Assembly: GCA_002013415.1 (NCBI GenBank)
Contig: MAEX01000015.1
Location: 62,001-126,000, forward strand
Direction of reading: 5' to 3'
Source of the DNA: Mycobacterium sp. D16Q14
GTDB lineage: Bacteria > Actinomycetota > Actinomycetes > Mycobacteriales > Mycobacteriaceae
Length of the DNA: 64,000 bases
The notes below the pieces were generated by a model. The model worked only from the letters and a program-made list of their open reading frames with translations, made no database searches and was not told the origin of the DNA. The position numbers and the translations under genes are program-made. Of this stretch, positions 32,115 to 39,297 are shown one piece after another (position 1 is the stretch's first letter; each line of letters begins with the position of its first letter).

Positions 32115-33317
32115 TCAATCGAATTCGACATCCCAGCCCAGCTTCTTGTACCGCCGCTTCTCGCGCTCTTGAGCCTGCTTGTCGGCCTTCTCTTGCTCGC
32201 TCCAGTCGCCGATGACGGCCGGTGAGGCCTTGGGTAGGTCTCCCATGAACTCGTAGGTGTTGTCGAGGTTGATCAGAATCGCCGGGGTCTCATGGTCGTC
32301 ATCCTCGCTGTGGCCACCGCCCTTGCCGTGTGCGCCAGCTCCGCCCATCATGCCCATGGGACCCATGGCGCCGCCACGTACTCCAGCCGCGCCCACGGCG
32401 GCCGGGTTGCTGCCCGCGCCGCTCGTGGCTCCGCCGGGAATGCCCGCACCGGGTCGCAACGCACTTGGTCCACCGGCGGTCCCCGAGGCGAGTCCTGTCC
32501 CGCCCGCAGAACCGGAGGAGCCGTAACCAGCCGCAGTGGTCGCTCCCAGTGGAAGCCCGGAACCACCTGTGCCCGTGCCGGTTCCGGAACCAAACGGTGA
32601 GCTTCCGCCAGCGCCTGAGCCGGAGCCAGCGCCCTGGCCACCGCCAGAACCGCTGCCGGAGCCTGAACCGGCACCCTGTCCTTGGCCACCTTGTCCTTCG
32701 CCATTGGCGAGCTGGGGCTTGGTGTTCTTGTCGGCTAGGCCGTCGGTGCCGCCGCCCGGAGACTGCAGATTGTTACCGGATCCGCCGCCAGAATTGCCAC
32801 CGCCACCGCTACCGCCGCCCGGCTGCTGAATGGAGCTCCCGCCCGGGGAGTCTGAGGCGGAGTCGTCAATCTTGGGACGGGTTACGTCCATCGGAGCGCT
32901 GTAGGTGCTGGCTGCATCCTGGGCCAGCTGGAAGGTGGCGTCCTCGCGCTGCGCCTTGGTGGCATTCTCCGGCAGCTTATGGCGCCCGGGCACACCAGAA
33001 GACGCATTGAGGGTGCCGCCATCGTTCGCGAGCGCCGCGCTCATTTTGTAGGTTTTGTTCTGAAGTCCGTCGTCGGTTATCTGATCTGCCAACGTTTGAC
33101 GTAGTGAAGCTTGCGCGGCCTTGGGTCCCGAACCCGTCCAGAACTTCTCGTCGTCCAACTTGTCGTGCGCCTTCTTGAGCGCCTCGAGGGACGCATGGAC
33201 CGTTACAGAGACGTTGTACCAGTCGGTGAGCAGCTCCTGGGCGTTGTTGTTCGCAAGCGCCGAAAGCTGCTTCTGTATCGTCTCGAAAGATTTTCCGTAC
33301 CAATTGTCATTTGCCAT
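32115..33317 (-). CDS. EspB/PPE-like exported protein with Gly-rich region
   Basis: A 400-aa protein. Residues about 1-130 are helical with a W-x-G turn (WTG, 60-62: EKFWTGSGPKAAQASL), like the helical domain of ESX substrates. A long Gly/Ser/Ala low-complexity region (about 155-340) follows, then a charged C-terminus ending KKLGWDVEFD. There is no signal peptide. It is the last gene of a four-gene unit (34804 to 32115) with an EspC-like protein, a helical protein and a DUF3558 lipoprotein. The design recalls EspB/PPE proteins, but I cannot assign a family. ESX-dependent export is inferred. Confidence 0.7.
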   Translation of the reverse strand: MANDNWYGKSFETIQKQLSALANNNAQELLTDWYNVSVTVHASLEALKKAHDKLDDEKFWTGSGPKAAQASLRQTLADQITDDGLQNKTYKMSAALANDGGTLNASSGVPGRHKLPENATKAQREDATFQLAQDAASTYSAPMDVTRPKIDDSASDSPGGSSIQQPGGGSGGGGNSGGGSGNNLQSPGGGTDGLADKNTKPQLANGEGQGGQGQGAGSGSGSGSGGGQGAGSGSGAGGSSPFGSGTGTGTGGSGLPLGATTAAGYGSSGSAGGTGLASGTAGGPSALRPGAGIPGGATSGAGSNPAAVGAAGVRGGAMGPMGMMGGAGAHGKGGGHSEDDDHETPAILINLDNTYEFMGDLPKASPAVIGDWSEQEKADKQAQEREKRRYKKLGWDVEFD

Positions 33318-33329
33318 GGTGTTCCTCGG

Positions 33330-33917
33330 TTATTTCGGAAGCTTTTTCGCGGTTAAGGTTGCGACCTCGACGGCCTTGGTGCAGGCATCGGGGATCTGAT
33401 CGAGGGCAGGAGCATCCGAGACCTCGATGATGGTTGAGACGGTGGCTTGCTGCGACGGAATTTCGACGGCACAGTTGCGCATGTTCCCAAGTTCGTCGCG
33501 GTGGGTTGCCCCGCTCAGTCCCTCAATCGTGATCGGCTGTGAGCCCGGAAATAGTTTCGGGTCCAGGAAGCGGTCGATCGAGCCGTTGAGTACTTGGATC
33601 TGAACACGCCATCCAGATCCGTACCACTTGCATCCGCGTAGGAGAGTCGACTCAGCCTCTTTGATCGATGCTGGATCAAGACCGACTTTTCGAAGGTCGT
33701 CGGGACCGTAGGCCACGCATGGGTCGAAAGTTGTCCCGTTGTTCTTACTGGTCGGAGGTCGGTGCGGGATCGCTGAAGTGCTTGGAGTGACAGCCGTAGT
33801 TGCCTCAGCTGTCTGCGCTGCCGACGAGTCGGCACTGCGTGCTTGTCCGGCAGTCTCGGTCGTGCATGCGGTTAAGCTCAGCGCAAGCAGCAGGCCGAGC
33901 AGAGGGGCAGGATTCAC
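33330..33917 (-). CDS. DUF3558-type lipoprotein
   Basis: A 195-aa predicted lipoprotein. The signal peptide is very short and lacks the usual positive n-region (MNPAPLLGLLLALSLTAC); the lipobox LTAC gives Cys18. A Ser/Thr/Ala linker follows, then a DUF3558-like domain: FDPCVAYGPDDLRKVGLDP, RGCKWYG, NCAVEIP and DACTKAVEVA. GTG 33917 overlaps the previous gene's stop by 4 bp (GTGA). It is related in layout, though not closely in sequence, to the lipoprotein at 31472. It sits between the helical protein (33914-34333) and the Gly-rich exported protein. Confidence 0.77.
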   Translation of the reverse strand: MNPAPLLGLLLALSLTACTTETAGQARSADSSAAQTAEATTAVTPSTSAIPHRPPTSKNNGTTFDPCVAYGPDDLRKVGLDPASIKEAESTLLRGCKWYGSGWRVQIQVLNGSIDRFLDPKLFPGSQPITIEGLSGATHRDELGNMRNCAVEIPSQQATVSTIIEVSDAPALDQIPDACTKAVEVATLTAKKLPK

Positions 33918-34333
33918 GAGGTCACCGTGATCTGGACGCTGCCGAGCTTCTCGGAGATGTTCTCGGCTGAAAGTTCATCGACGCGCGAGTAGACCTCACC
34001 CATTACGACGAAGTGGTCGATCTGCTGGGTGTAGATGTCGCGCTGAGCTTTGAGCTTGGTTTTCAGACCCGCCACTTGATGTTGGTAGTGCTGGACAGCC
34101 TGGGTGCCTGACGCTAGGCCGTCGGCCTCCCCGAAGCCGCTAGCCTCACCAAAACTGTTGGCTTGGTCTATCGCGGCGTCGATCTCATCGCGGGCAGCGA
34201 GCACGAGCTTCGCCATGGTCTTACCCGCGTCGGCCTCCATATGCAGTACGCCGCTCGAGCGGTCGCTCTTGGCCTGCTTGAGGATGTCCTGGAGGCCGGG
34301 ATTCTTGCCCACGTCAGTCGTCTGCGACCCCAT
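33914..34333 (-). CDS. Helical island protein, unknown family
   Basis: A 139-aa protein that appears to be a long helical hairpin (SGVLHMEADAGKTMAKLVLAARDEIDAAIDQA … QHYQHQVAGLKTKLKAQRDIYTQQIDHF) with a Gly/Ser-rich turn around residues 58-70. There is no WxG, signal peptide or membrane segment. ATG 34333 is preferred because an ECF promoter lies at 34372-34397, giving a leader of about 25 nt; an in-frame upstream ATG at 34426 lies before that promoter. Coupled to the lipoprotein gene by a 4-bp overlap. Probably an ESX-associated partner or substrate, by context. Confidence 0.65.
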   Translation of the reverse strand: MGSQTTDVGKNPGLQDILKQAKSDRSSGVLHMEADAGKTMAKLVLAARDEIDAAIDQANSFGEASGFGEADGLASGTQAVQHYQHQVAGLKTKLKAQRDIYTQQIDHFVVMGEVYSRVDELSAENISEKLGSVQITVTS

Positions 34334-34369
34334 CGCTAGCCCTCCGCCCAGAAAACGCTCATATAGGGG

Positions 34370-34397
34370 TAGACGTAGCCACCCCAGCTTCGGTTCC
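34370..34397 (-). promoter_or_regulatory. ECF (SigM-like) promoter upstream of the helical protein gene
   Basis: On the minus strand GGAACC (34397-34392), a 16-nt spacer, and CGTCTA (34375-34370). The spacer begins GAAGCT, close to GAATCT at two sister promoters. The predicted transcript start is about 34363, some 30 nt before ATG 34333. Confidence 0.72.
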
Positions 34398-34495
34398 ATT
34401 TTGCCGCGACAAATTTCGCACGACAACGCGGGTAGCTGTATTCGCTGGGTGTCCGAAGGAAGACCCCAGGACAGACCTTGTTTTGAGGCGGTGTC

Positions 34496-34804
34496 TTAGC
34501 TCTGGCGTGATGGGTCGCCACCGAGCCCGGATGCGGTCCGGTCGTCGGTGCTAGTGAACGCGGTACTAGTCATTCGGAGCTTGTCGCGATAGTCGTCGCA
34601 CCGTGCACCGCCGTGAGTCATGAGTCCCGCGAGCCGCTCGACCGCTGGCCCGATATCGGCCATCTGATCGGCGTAGTGGGAGCCAAAGGTCTCGGCGTGC
34701 AGCTCGCACGATCGAATCTTGTCCCCCTGAGCACGCAGGCCCTCGGCGGCACGACCCCACACACCGGCCAGCTGTTCAACACCATCGGAGTCGATGTACG
34801 TCAT
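34496..34804 (-). CDS. EspC/WXG100-like small protein
   Basis: A 102-aa helical protein of the ESX-secretion-associated (DUF2580/EspC-like) type: the layout IDSDGVEQLAGVWGRAAEGL, then HAETFGSHYADQMADIGPAVERLAGLM is two helices with a short turn. It has no signal peptide. It is the first gene of the minus-strand unit and has its own ECF promoter (34838-34865). EspC-type proteins are co-secreted with ESX substrates. Pairing with the next genes is inferred from order. The 160 bp between this stop and the next gene (34334-34495) hold the next promoter; a 61-codon frame there is not convincing. Confidence 0.72.
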   Translation of the reverse strand: MTYIDSDGVEQLAGVWGRAAEGLRAQGDKIRSCELHAETFGSHYADQMADIGPAVERLAGLMTHGGARCDDYRDKLRMTSTAFTSTDDRTASGLGGDPSRQS

Positions 34805-34837
34805 GAGCGCAGCCCTCCTTAGCTTCGACTACCTACT

Positions 34838-34865
34838 CGGACGCGGGCCGACCCACATCGGTTCC
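34838..34865 (-). promoter_or_regulatory. ECF (SigM-like) promoter of the EspC-like gene
   Basis: On the minus strand GGAACC (34865-34860), a 16-nt spacer, and CGTCCG (34843-34838). The predicted transcript start is about 34831, some 27 nt before the ATG at 34804, with AAGGAGGG in between as Shine-Dalgarno. Confidence 0.72.
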
Positions 34866-34880
34866 ATCAATGTGAACCGG

Positions 34881-35801
34881 TCACAGCCCGGGGCAGGTGG
34901 CGGTAACTTCGACGGGATGGGGCTCGTCGTACGCCCTGTTTTGATAGATCCGATACAGGTTTGCCTTGATGCGAAGGGCGTCGCCGTCTTTGGCCACCGA
35001 AGCATTGGCGGGCACACGGGTCGTGTAATTGAACAGGGCCCCGCCCACATATCCGTGAAGTACCGCGTCGTCCTTTACCTCAAACGTGAGGCTGTTGCCG
35101 GGCTTCCTCAAAGCTGGTTTCACTTCAATTTTCAAGGAGCCGTCGGATTCTCGGCTGCAGTAGGCGGCATCGTTGCCGTCGGTCAGGACCCTGCCGTCGA
35201 CCGTCGCCTCTACGCGAGGCCCCTTCGGGTCGCGTGCGGGAGGGCCGGGTGGTGTCGAGGGCTGCCGCGGATGGGAATAGGCGGGGCATGTCGCGGTCAC
35301 GGTGAACGGAATCGGTTGAGGTTCACCCGGGTCCAGATTCAAGAACACCACACCGGAAACGCTGTACGTCGCGCCTTGCACCGCCACGGTCGGCGGGGAT
35401 GGCAGATGCGACCACGTCTTCCACAGGTAGGCGCCTTCAGGCCGGCCGATGTGAATATCGTTCACGGCGGAGGTCGCGGTATCCAGCCGCAGGCTCAAGG
35501 AATTCCCCTGCGGCGCAGTACTAAATCCGATAGTGGTTTCGTCACTGAACCCGAAACAGACGGGGTCCTTGAACGTCACCGGCTTTCCGTCGAAGGTGGC
35601 TTCGATTGTGGCCGGGCTCCGGGGAAAGTTTGGCGGCAGCGGGGCCGGGATAGTTGATGTGGTCGCCACCGCCGACATCGGGGCGGGCGCTTCGGCTGGC
35701 GGCCTCGGGCCACAGCCGGCAACGGGCAGCGTCATGAGCACCGCGAGGAGAGTCCCCCTTCGCACGGCACGGTCGGTGCGAAATCTCGTGGTCCGTAACA
35801 T
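34881..35801 (-). CDS. Lipoprotein with two LpqH (19-kDa antigen)-like domains
   Basis: A 306-aa predicted lipoprotein. The signal peptide ends in the lipobox VAGC (Cys30). Two successive domains share the same pattern: ATIEATFDGKPVTFKDPVCFG … TVTATCP (about 60-175), and PRVEATVDGRVLTDGNDAAYC … VEVTATCP (about 195-304). Each has a Cys near its start and one near its end, as in the mycobacterial 19-kDa antigen LpqH family, which normally has only one such domain. ATG 35801 lies 6 nt after GAGGGG; ATG 35804 is also possible. It is the last gene of the toxin-like operon. Role unknown; a surface protein, possibly immunity or adhesion. Confidence 0.78.
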   Translation of the reverse strand: MLRTTRFRTDRAVRRGTLLAVLMTLPVAGCGPRPPAEAPAPMSAVATTSTIPAPLPPNFPRSPATIEATFDGKPVTFKDPVCFGFSDETTIGFSTAPQGNSLSLRLDTATSAVNDIHIGRPEGAYLWKTWSHLPSPPTVAVQGATYSVSGVVFLNLDPGEPQPIPFTVTATCPAYSHPRQPSTPPGPPARDPKGPRVEATVDGRVLTDGNDAAYCSRESDGSLKIEVKPALRKPGNSLTFEVKDDAVLHGYVGGALFNYTTRVPANASVAKDGDALRIKANLYRIYQNRAYDEPHPVEVTATCPGL

Positions 35802-35859
35802 CATCAACCCCTCAATAGAATTGTCTGCGTGCGTAATTCGGTATCTGACTAGCACTGGT

Positions 35860-36639
35860 TCACGCTGCGCAGCCACTCCCCCTTCGGATGGCTCCGAGCG
35901 CGGAGAGCGGCGTATGAGGCTGCCACGCGCCGGCGTGCACAGGGCCCGAGCGCTCGGCCGGCATGACGAGGACGAGATCGTCGCCGTCCAGGTACCAGGC
36001 TTTGTAGTCGTCGCTGTAGCCGCGGTGGCCGGGCTGGGGTTCGAATTGGCTGATGGTGAATGAGGGATTCTTATCCAGGGCGACAGTCCGTTCCACGTAA
36101 GGGCGGACGAGCGGGGGAAGTGCCACCAGCGGGTCGATGCCCGGGCAGAACAGATCCCCGAGCGTGAGCGCTCTCCTACTCGCCTGGTCAAAGGTGAACG
36201 TGACGACAGCGTCGTTGGGGTGAGGCGTCCCAGTAACGAACCATTCTTCGGTGAAGACGACGGACAGCATGTTCGGAGCGTGGTTGTACGTCTTGTAGGT
36301 CATGCTGGCCTCGCTGTTTTGCGTGAGATTGTCACTCGGATGGCCGAATTTCTTGAAGAAATCGCTTAGGAACTGCTGGAGTACGGGTCCCGTTGTCGGG
36401 TCTTCCAGCAGGTTGGCGGGATATGTGGCTTGAACTTTCGCGACGATGTTCTTCGAGTTCGTACCGGTCAGTGAGCAGCTTTCTTTGGAGCCATCCCATG
36501 TCCCGCCCACACTGGTGCAAAAGTCTGCCGGTGGTGCGGCGCTCGCTGGACTTTGTACGGGACTGCCGGAGGAGCAGGCCGCCAGTGCGAGCAGAAGCGC
36601 AACCAGAGGGCGCAGTCTCCGGGCGTTCGTCTTCACCAT
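35860..36639 (-). CDS. DUF3298 (RsiV/MPT64-like) lipoprotein, candidate immunity protein
   Basis: A 259-aa predicted lipoprotein with lipobox LAAC (Cys22). A region from about residue 75 to 245 fits the DUF3298/RsiV pattern: YPANLLEDPTTGPVLQQFLSDFFKKFG, then VVFTEEWFVTGTPHPNDAVVTFTFD, RALTLGDLFCPG, and FEPQPGHRGYSDDYKAWYL before LVMPAE. Known DUF3298 members are MPT64 and Bacillus RsiV, whose domain binds lysozyme directly. The gene starts 16 bp after the stop of the GH19 effector-like gene, the classic place for an immunity gene. ATG 36639 follows GGAGGAA; a longer frame start at 36693 would overlap the upstream gene. The immunity role is a hypothesis. Confidence 0.78.
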   Translation of the reverse strand: MVKTNARRLRPLVALLLALAACSSGSPVQSPASAAPPADFCTSVGGTWDGSKESCSLTGTNSKNIVAKVQATYPANLLEDPTTGPVLQQFLSDFFKKFGHPSDNLTQNSEASMTYKTYNHAPNMLSVVFTEEWFVTGTPHPNDAVVTFTFDQASRRALTLGDLFCPGIDPLVALPPLVRPYVERTVALDKNPSFTISQFEPQPGHRGYSDDYKAWYLDGDDLVLVMPAERSGPVHAGAWQPHTPLSALGAIRRGSGCAA

Positions 36640-36655
36640 GTCGTTGTTCCTCCTG

Positions 36656-38053
36656 TTAACCGCCGAGCGCGGATAGCGCCCTCTGGTAGACATCGCGTTT
36701 CTTGTCCCGGTTGCCGTCGTAGTAGTTGACGATATCGGTCACCGCGTCGATCCCTCCGCTGTCGGCAGCGGCGTTGACCCCGTGTGCAGTCCAGTACCAC
36801 TCAGCCGCAGCGAACCCATATTCGGGCTGTTGAAGGAGTTCCGGGGTTTGTGTGAAGTCCATTGGGGGGCTTGGCTGATAGCTCTGGTTGTACCAGTCAG
36901 TGAAGTGCTGGTAGTTGCTCCGGCCGGTGACCTGGATCGGGCCTCTGCCCATAAAACGGGCGCCGTCGCCCGGCTCGGTGTTCCCGAGCTCTTGCCCCTT
37001 CTCGGTTTGTGGGCCGTAGTGCGCGTTGAACCAGTCGGCGTCGGGCCCGCCAGGATAGGCGCCCTCGTACCACATGGTCAGCTCCCCAGACTCGATGGCG
37101 CATGTGGCGAGGAACGCGGCCTGCCGTTGCGGGGTGTTGATACCCGCGTGCTCCATCATCGCGTTGAGCTGGTCGAGGATTCGCTGTTGCTGCTCTGGGG
37201 GCAGGCTCGCAAAATTCCCCTGATCGAAGACCGTGTTCAACTGCTCCAGCGTCACCTTTTTGAAAGAGCTGTCTTCGGGTCCGTTTTCGCCGGTGTTGAG
37301 TGCTTGGCGCAGGATGGTGTAGTTGTCGGTGACGAATTGGTCCATGCTGGTGTTGGCGTCGTTGAATGCGGCGATGGCGGTGGCGAAGGCGCTGATGACG
37401 CTGGTGCGTAGGTCGTCTTTGACTTGTCGCGCAGGCCAATTGACGCCGGGGCTGCCGTGCCAGGCGTATAGATGTTTTTCTGAGCCTTCGACTCCGGTGT
37501 TGTTGGCGCTGATCGCGGCGGCGCCGGTGCTCAACCGGCTTGTGAAGTCTGCGGGGTTGTTTTGAATCGTGCCCTCGATCATTAACGTGATCGCTGCGGT
37601 GTATTCGTCTTGTTTCTTGTTGAGCCCGAAATACAGGTTGTCATCGACGCCCTGGACGGCCTGCTGGGCGTCTTTGAGTTTTTGAAGATTGGCCTGCAGC
37701 TGTTCGGTGTTGGTCTTGTATTTCTCCCATGCCGCATCGGCGGCATGTCCTTTCACATACTGCGAGAGGCGTTCGGTTTCACCGATCAACTCGACCTGTT
37801 GAGTGCCGCCGGTGACCGCGTCCTGAAGGTGGTCCCCGGATTCGCGGATCGCCTTCAAATTGATGTCGGCTTCCTTGTAGTAGGCGGCCTCAAAATCGGC
37901 GGCACTACGGTCCATCGGCAGACTCGATAGGTCCACCCCGGCCTGACTCAACTCGCCCTGGTGAGTCTTCAAAATGTCCCAGTACCCACAAAAATCGCGG
38001 ATCTTGGCACCGTCATCGAGCACCTGCCGACCCGAGTCATAAACCACCACCAC
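36656..38053 (-). CDS. Polymorphic-toxin-like protein with C-terminal GH19 chitinase/lysozyme domain
   Basis: A 465-aa protein. Residues 1-261 are a helical module of a family I do not recognise, without signal peptide. It ends at ENGPED, exactly where identity to the neighbouring copy stops. Residues about 265-465 are a GH19 (class I chitinase/peptidoglycan-lytic) domain: AAFLATCAIESGEL with the likely catalytic Glu321, FMGRGPIQVTGRSNYQHF, and a C-terminal WYWTAHGVN … TDIVNYYDGN. GH19 cleaves chitin or related glycans; in bacterial effectors it attacks peptidoglycan. The candidate immunity lipoprotein follows after 16 bp. The upstream gene is a broken sister with a different C-terminal domain. 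Delivery by an ESX system is inferred from the neighbours. Confidence 0.8.
   Translation of the reverse strand: MVVVYDSGRQVLDDGAKIRDFCGYWDILKTHQGELSQAGVDLSSLPMDRSAADFEAAYYKEADINLKAIRESGDHLQDAVTGGTQQVELIGETERLSQYVKGHAADAAWEKYKTNTEQLQANLQKLKDAQQAVQGVDDNLYFGLNKKQDEYTAAITLMIEGTIQNNPADFTSRLSTGAAAISANNTGVEGSEKHLYAWHGSPGVNWPARQVKDDLRTSVISAFATAIAAFNDANTSMDQFVTDNYTILRQALNTGENGPEDSSFKKVTLEQLNTVFDQGNFASLPPEQQQRILDQLNAMMEHAGINTPQRQAAFLATCAIESGELTMWYEGAYPGGPDADWFNAHYGPQTEKGQELGNTEPGDGARFMGRGPIQVTGRSNYQHFTDWYNQSYQPSPPMDFTQTPELLQQPEYGFAAAEWYWTAHGVNAAADSGGIDAVTDIVNYYDGNRDKKRDVYQRALSALGG
37271..37556. repeat. Direct repeat A, copy in the GH19 gene
   Basis: 286 bp identical by eye to 38732-39017 (offset 1461). 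It encodes residues about 167-261 of the shared N-terminal module. Identity stops abruptly at the codons for ENGPED, where the C-terminal domains begin to differ. Confidence 0.93.
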
Positions 38054-38068
38054 AAACCCCCAAACCTA
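37789..38068. repeat. Direct repeat B, copy in the GH19 gene
   Basis: 280 bp identical by eye to 39018-39297 (offset 1229). It encodes residues 1 to about 88 and includes the 15 bp before the start codon. In this copy repeats A and B are separated by 232 bp (37557-37788). Confidence 0.93.
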
Positions 38069-38995
38069 GAACGGAACCGTGCTGTATCCGGGCGGGGCGG
38101 CGGTTCTGTTCCGGAGGAATCTCTCCAAGGTGGCGCGGTCGCATGGATACGGCAGCGTGCCGTTGTTGCGGGTGCCCGCCGAGGTCCGGTTGGAGTCGTT
38201 GACCCAGTACTGCGGTTGGCCGTTCTCATCGAACGTCACGCGGGAGATCGACAGGAAATGCCCGCCGCCCGGGGATACCGAGCCGTTGACGATCACTTGG
38301 CGTCCGGCTTGCAAGTCGGCTGTCAGCTGGTTCGTCAGTTCCGAGACCGCTTCCGGCGAGCTGCTTGCGGCGTTGTTGACGGCGGAGTCGATACCTAGGC
38401 TTTGCAGCTGCTGGGTCATCAGACCGGGCCCGCCGGGGTAGCCGTCTCGCTCCGAGTTGGGATCGTAGATTTGGACCCCCTGCCATCGGGTGATCTGATC
38501 GATCTCTGCCCGATTGGGCGGGAAATGTAGCGGCATACCGTCCATCAGCTTGTTCTGCACATCGGCGGGCAGGTTGATCTCCTTGCCGTTGGGACCTTCT
38601 CGCGTTCCATACTTGTTGGCCAGGGCGCTCGCCAGTGCCCATCGGGAGCAGTCGCCACCACCGACACCGTCAAGCGAATACTGCGACCACTGGCCCACCT
38701 GGTCTTGCTCTTCGGCAGTGAGCGGACGACCGTCTTCGGGTCCGTTTTCGCCGGTGTTGAGTGCTTGGCGCAGGATGGTGTAGTTGTCGGTGACGAATTG
38801 GTCCATGCTGGTGTTGGCGTCGTTGAATGCGGCGATGGCGGTGGCGAAGGCGCTGATGACGCTGGTGCGTAGGTCGTCTTTGACTTGTCGCGCAGGCCAA
38901 TTGACGCCGGGGCTGCCGTGCCAGGCGTATAGATGTTTTTCTGAGCCTTCGACTCCGGTGTTGTTGGCGCTGATCGCGGCGGCGCCGGTGCTCAA
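38066..38995 (-). CDS. C-terminal fragment: shared module plus papain/C39-like cysteine-peptidase domain
   Basis: 309 codons from TTG 38995. The first 87 residues are identical to residues 175-261 of the GH19 protein. After ENGPED the sequence changes to a different domain (about 88-309) with a cysteine in GGGDCSRWALASAL, a histidine in SPGGGHFLSISRV and YWVNDSN further on, the Cys-His-Asn/Asp order of papain-like (C39-like or Tox-PL-type) peptidases. The N-terminal half lies in another frame (38992-39282) because 232 bp are missing relative to the intact copy. The TTG overlaps that stop as TTGA, so re-initiation is possible, but a defective gene or silent cassette is more likely. No own immunity gene is seen before the next gene, 12 bp on. 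Confidence 0.7.
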   Translation of the reverse strand: MSTGAAAISANNTGVEGSEKHLYAWHGSPGVNWPARQVKDDLRTSVISAFATAIAAFNDANTSMDQFVTDNYTILRQALNTGENGPEDGRPLTAEEQDQVGQWSQYSLDGVGGGDCSRWALASALANKYGTREGPNGKEINLPADVQNKLMDGMPLHFPPNRAEIDQITRWQGVQIYDPNSERDGYPGGPGLMTQQLQSLGIDSAVNNAASSSPEAVSELTNQLTADLQAGRQVIVNGSVSPGGGHFLSISRVTFDENGQPQYWVNDSNRTSAGTRNNGTLPYPCDRATLERFLRNRTAAPPGYSTVPF

Positions 38996-39297
38996 CCGGC
39001 TTGTGAAGTCTGCGGGGACTCGACCTGTTGAGTGCCGCCGGTGACCGCGTCCTGAAGGTGGTCCCCGGATTCGCGGATCGCCTTCAAATTGATGTCGGCT
39101 TCCTTGTAGTAGGCGGCCTCAAAATCGGCGGCACTACGGTCCATCGGCAGACTCGATAGGTCCACCCCGGCCTGACTCAACTCGCCCTGGTGAGTCTTCA
39201 AAATGTCCCAGTACCCACAAAAATCGCGGATCTTGGCACCGTCATCGAGCACCTGCCGACCCGAGTCATAAACCACCACCACAAACCCCCAAACCTA
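38732..39297. repeat. Direct repeats A+B, copy in the broken gene
   Basis: 566 bp in which the two blocks found at 37271-37556 and 37789-38068 are joined directly at 39017/39018. No mismatch was found by visual comparison, which implies a very recent duplication, gene conversion, or an assembly effect. Confidence 0.93.
38992..39282 (-). pseudogene. N-terminal fragment of the broken polymorphic-toxin-like gene
   Basis: 96 codons from GTG 39282 (MVVVYDSGRQVL…). The first 88 residues are identical to those of the GH19 protein. At 39017/39018 the coding sequence jumps to a later part of the module with the loss of 232 bp (equivalent to 37557-37788 in the intact copy). 232 is not a multiple of three, so the frame is lost and a stop follows after eight foreign residues. 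Together with 38066-38995 it is one disrupted gene. Because the two copies are otherwise identical, a short-read assembly collapse could also produce this. Confidence 0.75.

Noticed and set aside
34336..34521. A 61-codon minus-strand frame in the gap between the EspC-like and helical-protein genes
   Set aside because: It overlaps the end of the upstream gene and carries the ECF promoter of the next gene inside it; no Shine-Dalgarno or known family.
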